This document shows positions 1 through 12,461 of a stretch of 64,000 bases of DNA, piece after piece (the first letter of the stretch is position 1; each line of letters begins with the position of its first letter). Origin of the DNA: Orobanche coerulescens (taxonomy: Eukaryota > Streptophyta > Magnoliopsida > Lamiales > Orobanchaceae). Below the pieces are notes generated by a model that ran no database searches, was not told where the DNA came from, and worked only from the letters and a program-made list of their open reading frames with translations. The translations under genes were made by a program, and so were the position numbers. The stretch is from the NCBI GenBank assembly GCA_033398695.1, contig CM065804.1, forward strand, positions 39,323,501 through 39,387,500, read 5' to 3'.

Positions 1-826
1 TGACGAATTACGGAAGACCTGATGCTATTGACGAAGTGCTTCATTTTGATGATACTTACTAGGTCCCGTTACGTTTAGTATAAGTTCTGTTTCTCTGATT
101 TCGTTCTGTTAATGATGATTGATTCGGGCCAACCCTAGGATGTAGAAGGACTGTTAGGTGGTTGATAGGTTGCTTATTCACGACTTGAGATAAAGTATGA
201 CCATCATGAAGGTATACTCATATGATGCTAGTATTATGACGCATAGCTAACGTGATAATACTTACGTCATATGACGTACCCTCATTGTGTTCATAGGATA
301 TTTCGAGGAGTACCTTGGATTGGAGATTATCTGTGATTAGTGAGACTTCAGGTTCATTCTACCTATGCGTTTAATCTTCCTTCGTCGTTATACGACTTGA
401 TACGTTTGGATACTCGACTTGCGTTTGTTGACCTTTGTGCTTCTGATAAGAATCTTAGGTTCCGTTGTAGAGCTTTCTACCGTTTGATTTTATCTACCAA
501 TCTATTTTCTGTCTGTATGTATTCCATGTGGAAGTACACCTATTTCCTGCTACATGTACGTTTCACATCCGTTGAATCTGTTTCACTATGATCTACTATG
601 AGTAAAGATATGAGATTTTAAATTATGGGAAACAAGATCTATCTATTCAAGAGAATACCTGGGAAGGGTTATATAGAGGACGAGACTGTTTGAGAAACTA
701 TTCCGTTGTGAAGATTCTTTTGGAAGAACCTCTCCGAGCGTGAGGCTAATTATCGTCATTTCTTTTGTAATTTCTACGTCTCCGTCGAACCTTCGCGACT
801 CCAATTTTTGAGGACGATTTTTTTTT
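1..826 (+). other. Decayed 3' internal tail of Ty3 element G
   Basis: I recognise no coding domain here. The stretch ends in a purine-rich tract followed by a TGTAAAACCC LTR start, so it is inferred to be the decayed region between the end of pol and the 3' LTR of a plus-strand Ty3/gypsy element whose body lies left of the window. The words just before the tract, around 806-826 (GAGGACGA followed by a T run), resemble the sequence that commonly precedes the polypurine tract of Tekay-type elements. No ORF longer than about 83 codons is present. Confidence 0.45.
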
Positions 827-838
827 GAGGGAAAGAGT
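827..838 (+). other. Polypurine tract of element G
   Basis: GAGGGAAAGAGT directly precedes the LTR start TGTAAAACCC at 839. This is the usual arrangement for the plus-strand primer at the 5' border of a 3' LTR, and it fixes the element's orientation as plus. Confidence 0.55.
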
Positions 839-1985
839 TGTAAAACCCTAAAATTTCAATAATCTGAAATGACCATTTTACCCCTCTAATTTTTGAATTT
901 TGAGAACATATAAAAGCATACAAATGATTATTATTTGATTATAACCTAAGATAAATTAAAAACCTAAGTTACCTAATTAAATAAAAACTAATTAGACTTT
1001 ACATTATAATTAAATGTTACAAAATAAAGTTTCCTAATCTATGTTACACTAAACCAAACCTAATGTGTCTATTATCCCTTAAATTTCGGCCAAAACATAA
1101 ACAGGAAATGAGAACAAGATATTTGGAAAGTTTACACATGATTATCTTTGATTGATTTCTCTAAACCGATCCATAAATCATACCCAATATACAAAACGCG
1201 TATTCCCCTTATCCCTCCCATAATATACAGATTTTTCCTTCACATAAATCACACACATATTCTCTCCTATACTCTCTCAATTATACGGCATAGAACAAGG
1301 AAGAAGAGAGGCAAAAACTTTGGTGGTTTGGTTATTGTCGCGACAAAGGAAGAACGAGAAAGAAAAGGGTTTTGATTCGATTTTGCTTTGATTCGTTGGT
1401 CCGATTCTTGTCACGTTTTTCATCCTCTATTCGGTATGATCTTTGTGGTTTTAATTCACTTTTCTAGTCCTTAGTTCGTGTGTTAAAATCTACACTAAAC
1501 ACCCATGTTAATCGGCCAAGTAATTAGTCTCTCAATTTGTGATTTTATGTGAATTTGTATGTGTTATATGGAGTTTATTGTTATGAATCTTGAATAATTT
1601 ATCTGAGGGGTTTGATTTTGTGTTTTTGATGAAGTATTTTCTGTAAATATTGTGTATATTAATCATATAATTAAGTGGGTTAAAAATAATTTGATGATTA
1701 GGGTTTAAATTAATTTATTGATTTGGACAGCTTTGATAGTCGAATATGTATGCATCACCAAACGAATTCTATTAATGTTTAATTCGGTATTTTTGTTTGT
1801 AAACTCAGTTTCCAATTGGTTTGGATGGAATTGAATTTGATTTGGTCCTATTTTTGAATTTTATGAGACGATATGTCAAAACTGTGGTTGCAGAATTTGA
1901 TTTCAGTCGTGGTTTATGATTTTTTTCATGTTCTAACCATAAGGAGTTAGGAGCTCCCCTTTTAGAGGGGTAATATTTGGGTTAT

Positions 1986-2622
1986 GGGTATGTTTGGATG
2001 ACCACTTAATCTTGATTATAATCTTAATCTAGATTAAAGTTGGTCAAATAATCTAATTTGACCTTCGAAATCTTGTTTGGATGTTGCTAATTTAATCTAA
2101 ATTATAATCTTAATCTAGATTAAATTCAAACGCTTTCAAATATAGCTTTCAACCCAAACTTACCAGATTTTATTTTTTCATTTCCATTTTACCCTTAATG
2201 AGTATATATATATACAAATTTTATTTTTTATTCCGATTTGACCCTTAATAAATATTTGTATAAAATTTATATAATAATATAAGTGATAACATAAAAAAAA
2301 CTAAAATACCATTAAAAGTTGAAAACAAAATAAATAACAATATTGCATAATATCAAAGAATAATAAGCAACATAAGAGTTAATATATAAATATTCTTGTT
2401 GTTTTTTAATACTATAATATAACAATAAATATAAAAGATATATCTTTATGTCATTTTATAAATTTCAGCTAGTATGATAGCTAATTTTGCCAAACACTTT
2501 TAAATACAATAATCTAAATTATCATACTACAGCTAGATTATCAATTTCTAGTTAGATTGTCTAATATAATCTAGATTATTGGTTTTCAGCTAGATTATCA
2601 GTTAATGCATCCAAACATACCC
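1986..2622. mobile_element. MITE with 15-bp perfect terminal inverted repeats
   Basis: GGGTATGTTTGGATG at 1986-2000 is the exact reverse complement of 2608-2622. Both ends are flanked by TAT (1983-1985 and 2623-2625), a possible 3-bp target duplication. The interior is AT-rich, non-coding and full of TAATCTAGATTA-like words near both ends, giving extended sub-terminal complementarity. Length is 637 bp. The termini resemble PIF/Harbinger-type MITEs, but the TAT duplication is not the canonical TTA/TAA, so the superfamily is left open. Confidence 0.75.
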
Positions 2623-3333
2623 TATGTGTGACTTCGTGGAATTTTTGTGTATTTTTCTGAAGTGTTAAAATGGGTTAGTTAAAGGCAAACTTTCTGTGTG
2701 TATCTGCAGATCCGAATCTGGGTATGTTATCATAAAACAATTTTTGAAAAGGAGTTACACCTAATAATAAAATCTGGAAAAATTCAATTAGACTCTTAAG
2801 ATGTGTATTCTTCTGTGATATTTATTGTGAATTTTAATTTGGGCTTATGGTAAACTTAGTAAATTCGTTTATTGGGCTAAAGTTTATTATAAAAACCAGT
2901 TAATTAAAAAGTGTATGTAAATTATGTGTTTTATGTGCTAAATGGAGTGTTTGGTGTCATATTCCATGTTCTTGTATTATTTGTGTCATTTTTATGTCTT
3001 TGGATTCATATGTGAGCTAATTTATGTAATACCCAAATTTTCAGTATAAATTTTTCGCGTTATTTTATCTGAGATATACTGTATAGTTTGGTATCTATAC
3101 AGTGTGGATAAAATAAATTGAGAACCGAGACAGTTATACTGGTGTGATTATCGTTTTGATTGACAGTTATATTGAGGATTTGCTGTATCAGGTTGAACAG
3201 ATTTGGATATCAGGTATATGGTATGAGAATATTTTTGGATTGAGTATATGTATTGATTTTTGCCGTATGCTCATGTTTGGTATGCCGTGACATTGGACAG
3301 GAATTGCTGAAATTGGCTAAGTATAGAATTGTT

Positions 3334-3726
3334 ACGTACATTAACAAGGTGAGCTAACGTACGTAAGATTGACACGGTTACGTACGTTAAGGCTAAGTTA
3401 TTACGTACGTAACGAGGGCATCAGAGAAGACCGAGTCATGGTCGGTAGGTGGGACCCGGTGTTGGCAACTTTCGGCGGAGGATGTTGATAGGTGAGTCAA
3501 CGTACGTGTTACGTACGTTATACAGGATATGTTACGTACGTAACACGACCATTGTACTGTAGCAAGTCAACGTACGTATTACGTACGTTATGGTGAAAGT
3601 GTTACGTACGTAAGGAAGTACGCAAAACAGGTCAGTTAACTCTGGACTGAGTTACGTACGCTACCAAGGTCAGATAGCGTACGTAAGGGTGTATTACGTA
3701 CGTTAACCAAGGAAGGTTACGTACGT
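3334..3726. repeat. Palindrome array (TTACGTACGTAA type) in solo-LTR U3
   Basis: About 14 copies of an ACGTACGT-centred palindrome. Core starts read from the sequence: 3334, 3357, 3380, 3403; 3500, 3511, 3534; 3570, 3581, 3604; 3654, 3677, 3696, 3719. Within clusters the step is 23 bp, with two steps of 11 bp and one of 19 bp, meaning about two (or one) turns of B-DNA. Most copies are flanked by TT/AA, giving TTACGTACGTAA; some are variants such as TTACGTACGCTA. The array stops about 15 bp before a TATA-like box. Function is unproven; position and regularity suggest promoter-proximal protein-binding sites or hairpins. Confidence 0.85.
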
Positions 3727-3740
3727 AATGAGCTGGATAG

Positions 3741-3750
3741 TTTTATAAGG
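3741..3750 (+). promoter_or_regulatory. TATA-like box of the solo LTR
   Basis: TTTTATAAGG lies just downstream of the last palindrome. Transcription would be expected to start about 30 bp further, in the CTTTCATTTC region, marking the U3/R border. Confidence 0.5.
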
Positions 3751-6245
3751 GGACGCCCGTCTTTCATTTCACTTCAGCATTTCTCTTCGTTTTTCATCAC
3801 CAAACATTGAGAGAGGGATATTTTGGCTCTCCTAATTCGATTTTGAGCTTGAGGACTTGGATTTGGAGCTTGGATATGGAGTTATTGATGATTCTTGAAG
3901 TGATTTCTTGTTCTATCTTCTAAGAGGTATGTTGGATAATCCTCTCTTGAATTTCGGATTTTTGATGTTGTTGTTGATAAATGATTCGTAGGAAGATGAT
4001 GATATGTTGGATTATGTCTTGATTATGTTGTTATGATTATGGAATCATAATATTCTTGATGTTCTTGGTAGTATTGCTTCGATTTTTGATGTTAAGAAGA
4101 TCATATGTTGAAGAACATGATGATATATGCCTTGAATTATGGTTAAAGATTGGTTAGATGTTAGAAAACATCAGATTATGTTCTTTTATGGATTGTGAAC
4201 GTGAATTCGGATAATTCGTGTTCTTGAAGAATTCATAAGTTATACATGTTATGATTTTGGAAGGATTTCGGATAATTGGAATGTGAATATTCACGATAAT
4301 ACTCGCTAAATTGGTTTCTACAAATTTACTAGTATAACAAGAAGAAGTCTTGTTTGATTCATGTTTGGAATTGAAGCTGGAATTGAAAATCATTAATATC
4401 AATATGAATTGATCATTGATTTGATGAATACGTTTTAAAGTGTTGGTGTTTTGGATTTGAATATGGAATATTCACATTTAGAACTAAGTTATGTATTTTG
4501 GTACAATATTCGTATAGGAATACGAATATGATTCCGGATTTGATAAGATTATGACTCACTTTTGAGTTTGAGAATTCATAGGTATTTAACAAGTGTTCAA
4601 TTCGGATAATGGAATTATTTGAAACCTTTGGAATATGGTATTCTATAATGTTGAATTGATCGAATTGTCCGGATTGATGATGATAACCGGTAATTGGTTT
4701 TATTATGAAATTACAAGGAGGAAACTTGTATCCGTATTTAAGATTGAATTTGGAATCGGTAATGTTAGACCCTTGTTGGTTTAAATAGATTATTGATATG
4801 ATCTTCGGAGTGTGGAATCGTATTGTGGTTTTGAATTCGTGTTTGATTAGTTCGGGTTGTTTGGATATGTGTTTAATCGGGATATTGTAGAACTGTTGTG
4901 TTTGTTGATCGGTTATTGATTGTTATTTGTGATCATCGAGTTACGGCTTGTATTGTGGATATGAGTTCGTATTTGTTGAGTTGGATTATTTGGTTTTATG
5001 TATATGATCGAGGTTTCGTTGAACCGTTGAGTTTGTTGATTGGGTATGTCGGTTATTGATTTTTATCGAATGTGTGTAAATCGGTTATTGCAATAGGTTG
5101 ATATGTTTTGATCGTGGTTTATGACCGTTGTGTTGCGGTTGAGGCTGAAGAGTTCGTAGATTGCTTTTGGTCGGGGCTGAGGAGCTCGTAGACAAAGGCA
5201 ATGGATTTTGGTAACGGCTTCGTGGTATCGGTATCGAGGCAAGTTTCTACTTGTTCAGTTTATAATATTTGATGAATGGTTTCGTTTTCATTTCATTTAT
5301 AATTCGTATAGCAATGTTGTTAGAAATGTAAGTTGTCGGGATAATGGTTTGTATATCGTGCTCTGGTTGTATTAAATCATAAGGTATATGATTTAATTGT
5401 GTTCAAGGAAGACGTGAGTTATCTTTCGTCAATGATATAGAATATCGGATATCGAGGATAGTTATCGTATCGATATTGATGTCGGGATGGTGGTTTGTTG
5501 GTATAAATGGACTATACCTATTTCGGGATTATCCGTATAACTGTGTGTTCATTCAGGGATGTTGGTTCGTGGAAAGGATGTTGTCTCCGGCTTTGAGGTA
5601 ATTTATGTATTGTTCAGTTATGAGATAATTAGTATGTTGAGTTGTTGTATATGTTGAGGTTTCATGTAATGAGTTTCATATCGGTTATTCGTTGAGGGAT
5701 GTTGATCCCAGGACTGTTGTATTGAGATCGTAGATCGTGTTGGTCATTCATTTGGGGATGATGATCCCATGATTGATGTTTTGGATATTGATTAGTTGTG
5801 TCGACTTTTCATTGCAGTCTGTTGTTGTTCACTTCGGTGAGTCTTTGATCCTTATTAGATATGCGTTTCTTTGAGTTTCGTTGTCATGTTGCATAGTGAC
5901 ATATCTGGAGTCATATCTGCGTGCCGATTGGTTATTGTATAGGATTTTTAGCCGGGCACATGATGGTTATGTGTTGATATTTCCACATTGAACCGTGCAC
6001 ACGAGACATAGTTCGTGAGGCTAATTAGGTACAAGACCACACGTGTATGTGATCAATACCCGGGGTGGCTTGTGCACGGACACATTTCCGGATCGGGCGT
6101 ACTATGATTTCCATCCTTGAGCCATATTGTTTGGTCGTTCATCCTCCATTTATGGTTGGGTATGTTCGACGGTTTGTGACTGGTTGTTCATACGCCTGAG
6201 GGGTATGTTCGATAGTCAGAGTTATTTCTTTGAGATCCACTATTA

Positions 6246-6470
6246 TTGATCATTTGGAGCTTACCTTGTTGATGGTATTCTCAGTTATTGTTGGTCTTTT
6301 GTTGATCATTTGGAGTTTACCTTGTTGATGGTATTCTCGATTATTGTTGATCTTTTGTTGATCGTGTCGGAGTTATCATGTTGATGGTATTCTCAGTTAT
6401 CGTGATCCTTTGTTGGTCGTATTGGAGTTATCATGTCGATGATATTCTCAGTTGATGTATTGGTTGATCA
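6246..6470 (+). repeat. Four ~56-bp imperfect tandem repeats in solo LTR
   Basis: Units begin at about 6246, 6302, 6358 and 6413, each starting TTGATC or TTGGTCG and containing a GATGGTATTCTC-like word (GATGATATTCTC in the last unit). They lie in the presumed transcribed part of the LTR. A second short repeat of about 45 bp (TCCGCTGCGTGTGTATATTTC) occurs at about 7054 and 7099. Confidence 0.65.
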
Positions 6471-8758
6471 TTGTTATTGATCGTATGAGCATTCAGACTG
6501 TACGTCGATGTTTCGAGATTTGTTATCATTATCATATGGTAGTTGATCTATAGATATGTTGTGTATTATTGGTTTATACATGTTGAGATTTGATTGTGTA
6601 ATCCGACGGACAGGATTTGGCATAAATTGGATTATCTCCGCACTTATGAGTTTTGATGATGTTTTGAGGATTATTGGTATTTTTGGAATACAGTACAGAT
6701 AATTGTTGTTAAGTTCATTTCGTCATTCGAGGATGCGAAATGTGGATTATGGTAAGGATTGGATTGTTATGGATTGGTAAGGTATGACGGTAAGATTACT
6801 TTGGTAGTATTCTTACTATATTATTACATTGGTAGATAATTATTTATGATGATGTGATCGGTATCATTATTGAGTATTGTGGCTGACCTCGTCGTGGGCT
6901 TTATTTTTAGGTACTTGGAGATCGAGCTAGTAGAGGTCGTGAAGGGATGAGCTTCCCAATGTGATACTGGCGGTGGCATGTTTTGGAGTATCGAGTATTT
7001 CTTTTCTGGTTATTCATTTCCGCTGCAAATGTGTATTTTGAACTGTGTTTTTATCCGCTGCGTGTGTATATTTCAAAATGGCTTTTTCGGTATCTTTATC
7101 CGCTGCGTGTGTATATTTCAAAATGTCTCTTTGGTATTTTTACCAACTCGTGTGTGTATTTTAAAATGGCCTTTTGGGCATTTTACGAACTTGGGTTATT
7201 TTCGTCAAACTCTTTTTCCCAAATTATTTTATCGGTACGTTTAAGTGGTAGCTTAACGTACATTTTAAACTGTTGAGATTTGGCACTTCGCCTTGTATTT
7301 TCAAATGGTGTTTTATGACGGTGTTTGAGAACTATGCGTTTAAAAATATTTGAGTATTTAAAATACTACCGTCATCGGCCTTTTCGGGCAATTTTGTAAA
7401 CGGTTTTTAGCCTGGTGGGCTCCGGCGCGGGGCCCACGGCGCTGTAATATCCCGGATGGTTTTGGGGGTGTTACAACTTAATATAATTGTTAATCTTGAA
7501 CCGTAAAGACCTAACTAATGTTTATGAAACCCTAAAATGAATTGTATTAAATTTTACCCTAAACTTACTAAATGTGAAAACTTGCTAAATATGGAAACCT
7601 GCTAATTTTGGAAACTTGCTAAAATTAGAAAGTTACTAAATATGGAAAGTTACCAAAAATGGAAAGAAGCACTAATATATAATAAGAACAACATCAATGA
7701 GTAAACAATTTATAAAACAAACTATTAATGAGTACTATTACATCATGTATAGATTTCTGAAGAGGAGTGTGATCCATCATTTGATTCTTTCCATTATCAA
7801 CCTTTCATTTGCTAAGGTACGGATATTCTAACCTTATTCTTAAGGTTTCCTTGATATTGACAACCTAGAGATTTATGAACCTTTGATATGATCCTTCACT
7901 TTGAAACTTGGACATGAGCCTTCATTATGAACCTTTGTTATTTAAACCTTAGATTTGAACCTATGAACCCTTGGTGTAACTATGATGGCTCTTATTATGT
8001 ATTTTGTATCTGTATCACTAGTCATGGGGGTTCCATTTCTGTATCATTGATGCACCAATGGTATGACTCCAGGGTGGTCGAGTGATGTTCCATCCCGTCC
8101 CTTTTTATTATATATTATGGCCACTATGATTATAATTTTCTGCAGGGGCGTATGGATGCATCCTATATTTGATTTGTATCTCTATCTGTATCTGATATAT
8201 TTGATGACTGGTGTTGTGTGCAATACACGCCTTTCACATTTTTGGGAGCTGATCACTCCACTGGTTATGAAGATTGAAGATCATGTTATGATATGAGCCA
8301 TGGTTATTTTGATTCTGTTTATGCAGGCGACTGCATAGATTCTTGTTACTTAGCCTACACACATGTTTCGCTTACTACAAATTATGCCTAATTATGCTAT
8401 CCCATTATTACTCTAAATGAACTCCACTTTTATATATCTGTTCTGTATTGCTATATCTGTTCACTCAGCCGCATTTCTTTTCTCTGCGGCAGGTTATTCA
8501 AGCGAAGCTGGGGCTATCTTTGGGCTGAGAGTAGGAGCTAGAGTGGACTTGCCTAGATATTTCACCTTGTTTAGATTCTGTTTATGTTTTCTTTCACTTT
8601 GGTCTAAGGAACTTATGTATCGAGCAAGTCATGTTGACTTATTTTTCCTTTGATATTTATTTAAGACTTCCGCTTGCGTTTATTTATGTATGTTCTGATA
8701 TGCCACCATAATGTGATACGTCTACCCTTGTCGGGTTGGGGTGTTACAAAACCACTCG

Positions 8759-9119
8759 GAAAAGTTGCAGTGGTGTGGTGAAGACGTAACGGACCAGACT
8801 CGACTCCAACAAACAGATAATTCGGCAAAGTTGCGGCGACGTGGTGGAGACACAGCGAAAGTGACGATGGCAGGCGGGGAGACTGCATATGGTGCACTTG
8901 GATTTGGCGTACGTATTTGGATTCAAAGTTTCAAGCTGACAATCTTCATGGCCACGATGGTGGAATCGGGAGATGGAATCAGATCGACGGGTGGCGGGCG
9001 GAGATGGGTTGCTTCGGAGCTGCACCATCGAAGGTGGATTCGTCCGCCGGCGAACTTCTAGGTGAGCAAAATGACTGCGCTTTGATGCTGGATTTGACCT
9101 TATATATATATATATATTA
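8759..9119. other. Unassigned GC-richer stretch between elements G and A
   Basis: This interval separates the end of the G LTR from the 3' region of element A. It contains overlapping ORFs on both strands (8741-9061 plus; 8744-9028 minus) that resemble nothing I recognise, and ends in an AT dinucleotide run near 9102-9117. It may be the untranslated 3' part of element A or host sequence. Confidence 0.3.
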
Positions 9120-9519
9120 TTTTTGGGTTATTTTGCAGCTGCCACTTTTGTACTTCAAACTTTTATGAATTTGAGAAATTAATCGAACCATGACTGAACA
9201 TAAAGATTTTCCAAGGTGCCTACGTACCTCATTAAAGAGGATCAAGTCACAACGTAGTTCGAAGAAAGTATAATTTGATTTGGGGGTTGGGGTGCCGTAC
9301 ACACTTTATACTCATGCATGCCAGGAGTGACTATTCTTTAACCACTTTAGACAAGGTAGGTATTTAATTATTTAACCACTTAAAATACTTTTAGTGGGAT
9401 AAGTTAACAGTTTAACCACATGTAATTATCTTAGGTAGTTTTTGTACACAGTTTATACTCATGCGCACCGGAGTAACTAACAGTTTAGGCTCGTGTGTCT
9501 CGGAGCGTTTTTGTTCGCC

Positions 9520-10585
9520 TTATGCGTAATATCGTTTCAAGAACTTCCCGTTTATGGGACCAATATTAACGCCGTCTTCAGAAATTAGTTTGTACGCACC
9601 ATTTGTATAAACTTCTTTCACCACGTGGGGGCCATCCCACTTGGGTAGGAATTTATTTCCCATACGGTGGGTTACCACAATGGGTCTTCTCACGGCAAGT
9701 ACCAAATCACCAACTTGAAAAGAATGCATTTTGACTTTCTTGTCAAACATTCTTGCAATGCGAGCTTGGTAACACTCAAGTCTTTGTTGTGCTTCTAGCC
9801 TTTTCTCATCGAGGGCTTCCAACTCCTCAAGACGCAGACATGCATTTTCTTCTTCAGTTAAGCCTTCTTGTATAGCCATCCTTAGAGATGGAATTTGATT
9901 CTCCAAGGGAACAACGACTTCAACACCATACACTAAGGAGTAGGGAGTATCTTGAGCTGGTGTTCTGTAGGTAGTTCGGTATGCCCGTAAAGCTTTATTT
10001 ACTCTTTCGTAACAATCTTGTTTGATTTTGATACAACTTTTTTCAACAGATTACGTAAAGTTTTGTTGAAAGCCTCCACTAGTCCATTTGCGGCCGTATT
10101 ATACATTGAAGATTTTCTTTGCTTAAAATAGAATTTTTCGCAAATCTTGTCAATATGGCTGTTGGTGAATGGCTTCCCATTATCAGTAATGATGTAGCGG
10201 GGAACCCCATACATGTAGATGATATTTATGCAGATGAAGTCAGCAACATTTTCTTTTTTCACTTCTTTCAAAGGCACAACTTCAGCCCATTTAGAGAAGT
10301 AATCTGTAGCAGCCAAAATGTAGAGATGTCCACCAGATGACTTCGTCAATGGACCTACAATATCTAATCCCCATGCGTCGATATGGCAATGAGAAAAGTT
10401 GGGTGTAACAGCTCAGGAGGTTGATGGATTAGGTTTGCATGAAACTGACATGCCTGATATTTTTGCGCATAATCCATGTAATCTCTCACCATTGTGGGCC
10501 AGTAGTAACCCATTCTATTTATTCTGAAACATAGTTTGGGTCCCGACTGATGAGCTCCACAGATTCCTGAATGAGCTTCCTCCAT
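9520..10585 (-). pseudogene. Element A integrase (zinc finger, catalytic core, C-terminus)
   Basis: Three ORF pieces cover the integrase. 10364-10585 has the zinc-binding region (H..C..C with the words YYWPTM and CQACQFH). 9999-10349 has the catalytic core, with acidic residues at about D16, D56 and E92 and 35 residues between the last two, the DD35E spacing. 9520-9933 is the C-terminal part with a PKWDGP word of the GPY/F module and the terminal KRYYA. Frame breaks separate the pieces near 10350 and 9940-9998, so the protein cannot be made as one chain. It sits at the 3' end of pol, as expected for the Ty3 order. Confidence 0.8.
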
Positions 10586-10867
10586 TGCGTGAATAGCTTA
10601 TTCGTCAGTTAGACATCTCAAGAATATACCATCAAATGACCTTCGATAAAGTGTGCTTTTATAATAAATAAATCAAGATGCACGACGCAGGATATCGACT
10701 CTTTGGCGTGGATCATTGGGTAGTTTCTCATATTTCAGATAATCCATTAAAGGTTGACGCGAATCCTGTTTCCCAATTTCGAAGACTTCCACGACACAAC
10801 TTTCAACTTCTTTATCGACTAGATCGTCGAATATTGGTGGTGTTACCCAACTTTTACATACTGGGAT

Positions 10868-11386
10868 TCAGATCTGCGCTCTAGGCATCGCTATAGTTGA
10901 GGCCAACTTTTCTAGAGCGTCAGATAGCTTGTTTTCACTTCTTGGCACATGTTTGATTTCCACATCTCCAAGCCAACTCATAAGCCTCCGAGCATAATCG
11001 TGATAATGGAGCAATTCAGGTTTCTTGACTTCATATAACCCACATAAATGGTTCACTATGAGTAATGAATCTCCATACACTCTAAGGTGCAGTTGCTTTA
11101 TATCTACTGCTATTTCCAGTCCGAGTATAAGCGCTTGATATTCGGCTACATTGTTGGAGCAATTTTCAGTTAAAGAAAATCAATATGGCAAAACTTCGCC
11201 ATTGGCTGTCACAAATTCCACTCCGGCACCGGCTCCTTCTCTGTGAGAAGATCCATCAAAATACATCTTCCAAGGAGGGGTGATCTCAACAGCCAAGGCA
11301 TCCTCATCGGGAAGGTTGTCAGATAACTCCCACTCAGCTGGAATCGGATGATCGGATAAGAAATCTGCCAATATTTGTCCTTTCAC
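10868..11386 (-). pseudogene. Element A second RNase H (aRNH), broken
   Basis: 11180-11386 carries the start of an RNase H fold with WKMYFDGSSHREGAG, the DGS motif typical of the archaeal-type RNase H added in the Tat lineage. 10868-11080 continues it with MYGDSLLIVNHLCG and HVPRSENKLSDALEKLA. At least one frame break lies between them (about 11081-11179). Having this domain in addition to the RT-linked RNase H supports Tat/Ogre assignment. Confidence 0.75.
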
Positions 11387-11477
11387 GGCTTACTGAGGAA
11401 CATACACAATCTCAAATTGTTGCAGCCGATGGTACCATCTCGCAAGTCAGTCAGAACTGGCTTTGACATGACAAATT

Positions 11478-12461
11478 TTAATGGATTTGCTTTTGAAATA
11501 AGACGGACATATTATCCTGAAAGTAGTGTTTTAATTTATGAATCACGAAGATGAGAGAGAAACATATCTTCTCGATTGGGGAATAATTCAACTCATTTGG
11601 AACCATCATCCTACTCAAGTAGTAGAGAGCACATTCTTTCCTGTCATCATTTTCCTGCGCTATTAAGTCTCCAACTGAACGTTCTTGGGCAGCTATGTAG
11701 AGGGTCAATGGTCGCGAAAGTCGACACATACTCGAATTTGACCATTCTTCGTTCTTACTGGAACGATGCTGGAAATCCATGTCGGATACTTCACTTCACG
11801 AATGAACCCAACTTCAATAAGTTTGTTCACTTCACGAATGTTGGAATCGACGTTGGCCCTGCTTGACTGGTCGAGTCCTTTTATTTATTAACAAGTGATG
11901 CACTGCAACTTTTAGGTCTAAACCTGGCATTTCCTTGTACGACCATGCAAACACATCCCTAAACTCTTGTAAGAGTTTGGTGTATGCTTCTTCTTCCTCA
12001 ATTGTTAGCAAAGCACTTATGTAGATTGGTCGCGGGTCATCGTCATCTCCCAGATTGATTTCTTTTAGCTCGTCAACAGTGGATTTAACATATTCTTCAA
12101 GTTCTGGAGGATCATCCTCTGCATCTTCTTCTATTACCGGTGTTTGTTCACATACGGTGATGTGATTTACCATGACCACATTTTCGTAGGATTCCCCTCG
12201 ACTTTTAATGATAACACCTAGTCTTATTCGGCCATCATTACCTATGACTAGAATTGCTTTCACGGTACTATCATCAGTAATATAAACCATTCTAATCATC
12301 CAATTGATCTTTATTTGAAGGACCTCTTTCATCTCCCGAGGAATGGGCTGTCGGGTATTTTGAGTATCGATGAAGTTTGACGAAGCCACACTCTCTATCA
12401 TCATATTTCTCATCCCGAATGTAGATAATTGTTTGTATCTTATCCCTTGACACTCTTCCAT
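11478..12461 (-). pseudogene. Element A RT region with catalytic core deleted
   Basis: 11832-12461 encodes the region before RT (acidic linker, VFAWSYKEMPGLD, KQGQRRF), which normally leads into the RT fingers and palm. In 11478-11780 only a few RT-start residues remain (SSKNEEW), after which the sequence jumps to RPLTLYIAAQERS and LSPIEKI-like RNase H connection motifs. No YxDD motif or palm is present, so several hundred codons were lost; the joint is near 11720. The RT is dead. Another frame break separates 11780 from 11832. Confidence 0.75.

Larger units (their letters stand above)
3025..7475 (+). mobile_element. Solo LTR, 4.45 kb, Ty3/gypsy (Tekay-like)
   Basis: The sequence starts TGTAATACCC and ends GGGGGTGTTACA, with no polypurine tract before it and no primer-binding site after it, so it reads as a solo LTR. 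Flanks ATTTA (3020-3024) and ACTTA (7476-7480) match at four of five bases, compatible with an aged target duplication. The U3 part holds a palindrome array (3334-3726) followed by a TATA box; the transcribed part has several short tandem repeats. At 4.45 kb it is long for an LTR but within the range of large plant Ty3 families. It is nested in the LTR of element G. Confidence 0.6.
839..8758 (+). mobile_element. 3' LTR of Ty3 element G, interrupted by a MITE and a solo LTR
   Basis: The LTR begins TGTAAAACCC (839) and its proposed end is GGGGTGTTACA (8758); the final 200 bases have the composition typical of Tekay-type LTR 3' ends (CTTCCGCTTGCG, then GTCGGGTTGGGG). Removing the MITE (1986-2622) and the solo LTR (3025-7475) leaves about 2.8 kb, a normal length for this lineage. 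A promoter-like AT-rich, pyrimidine-rich stretch lies around 1190-1320. The pairing of this start with this end is inferred because the other LTR is outside the window, so no target duplication can be checked. Short ORFs inside (for example 8063-8296 and 8417-8653) look like chance ORFs. Confidence 0.5.

Noticed and set aside
8741..9061. Overlapping ORFs of about 100 codons on both strands as a possible host gene
   Set aside because: No recognisable domain, no splice structure, and position between two retroelement ends; left as unassigned.
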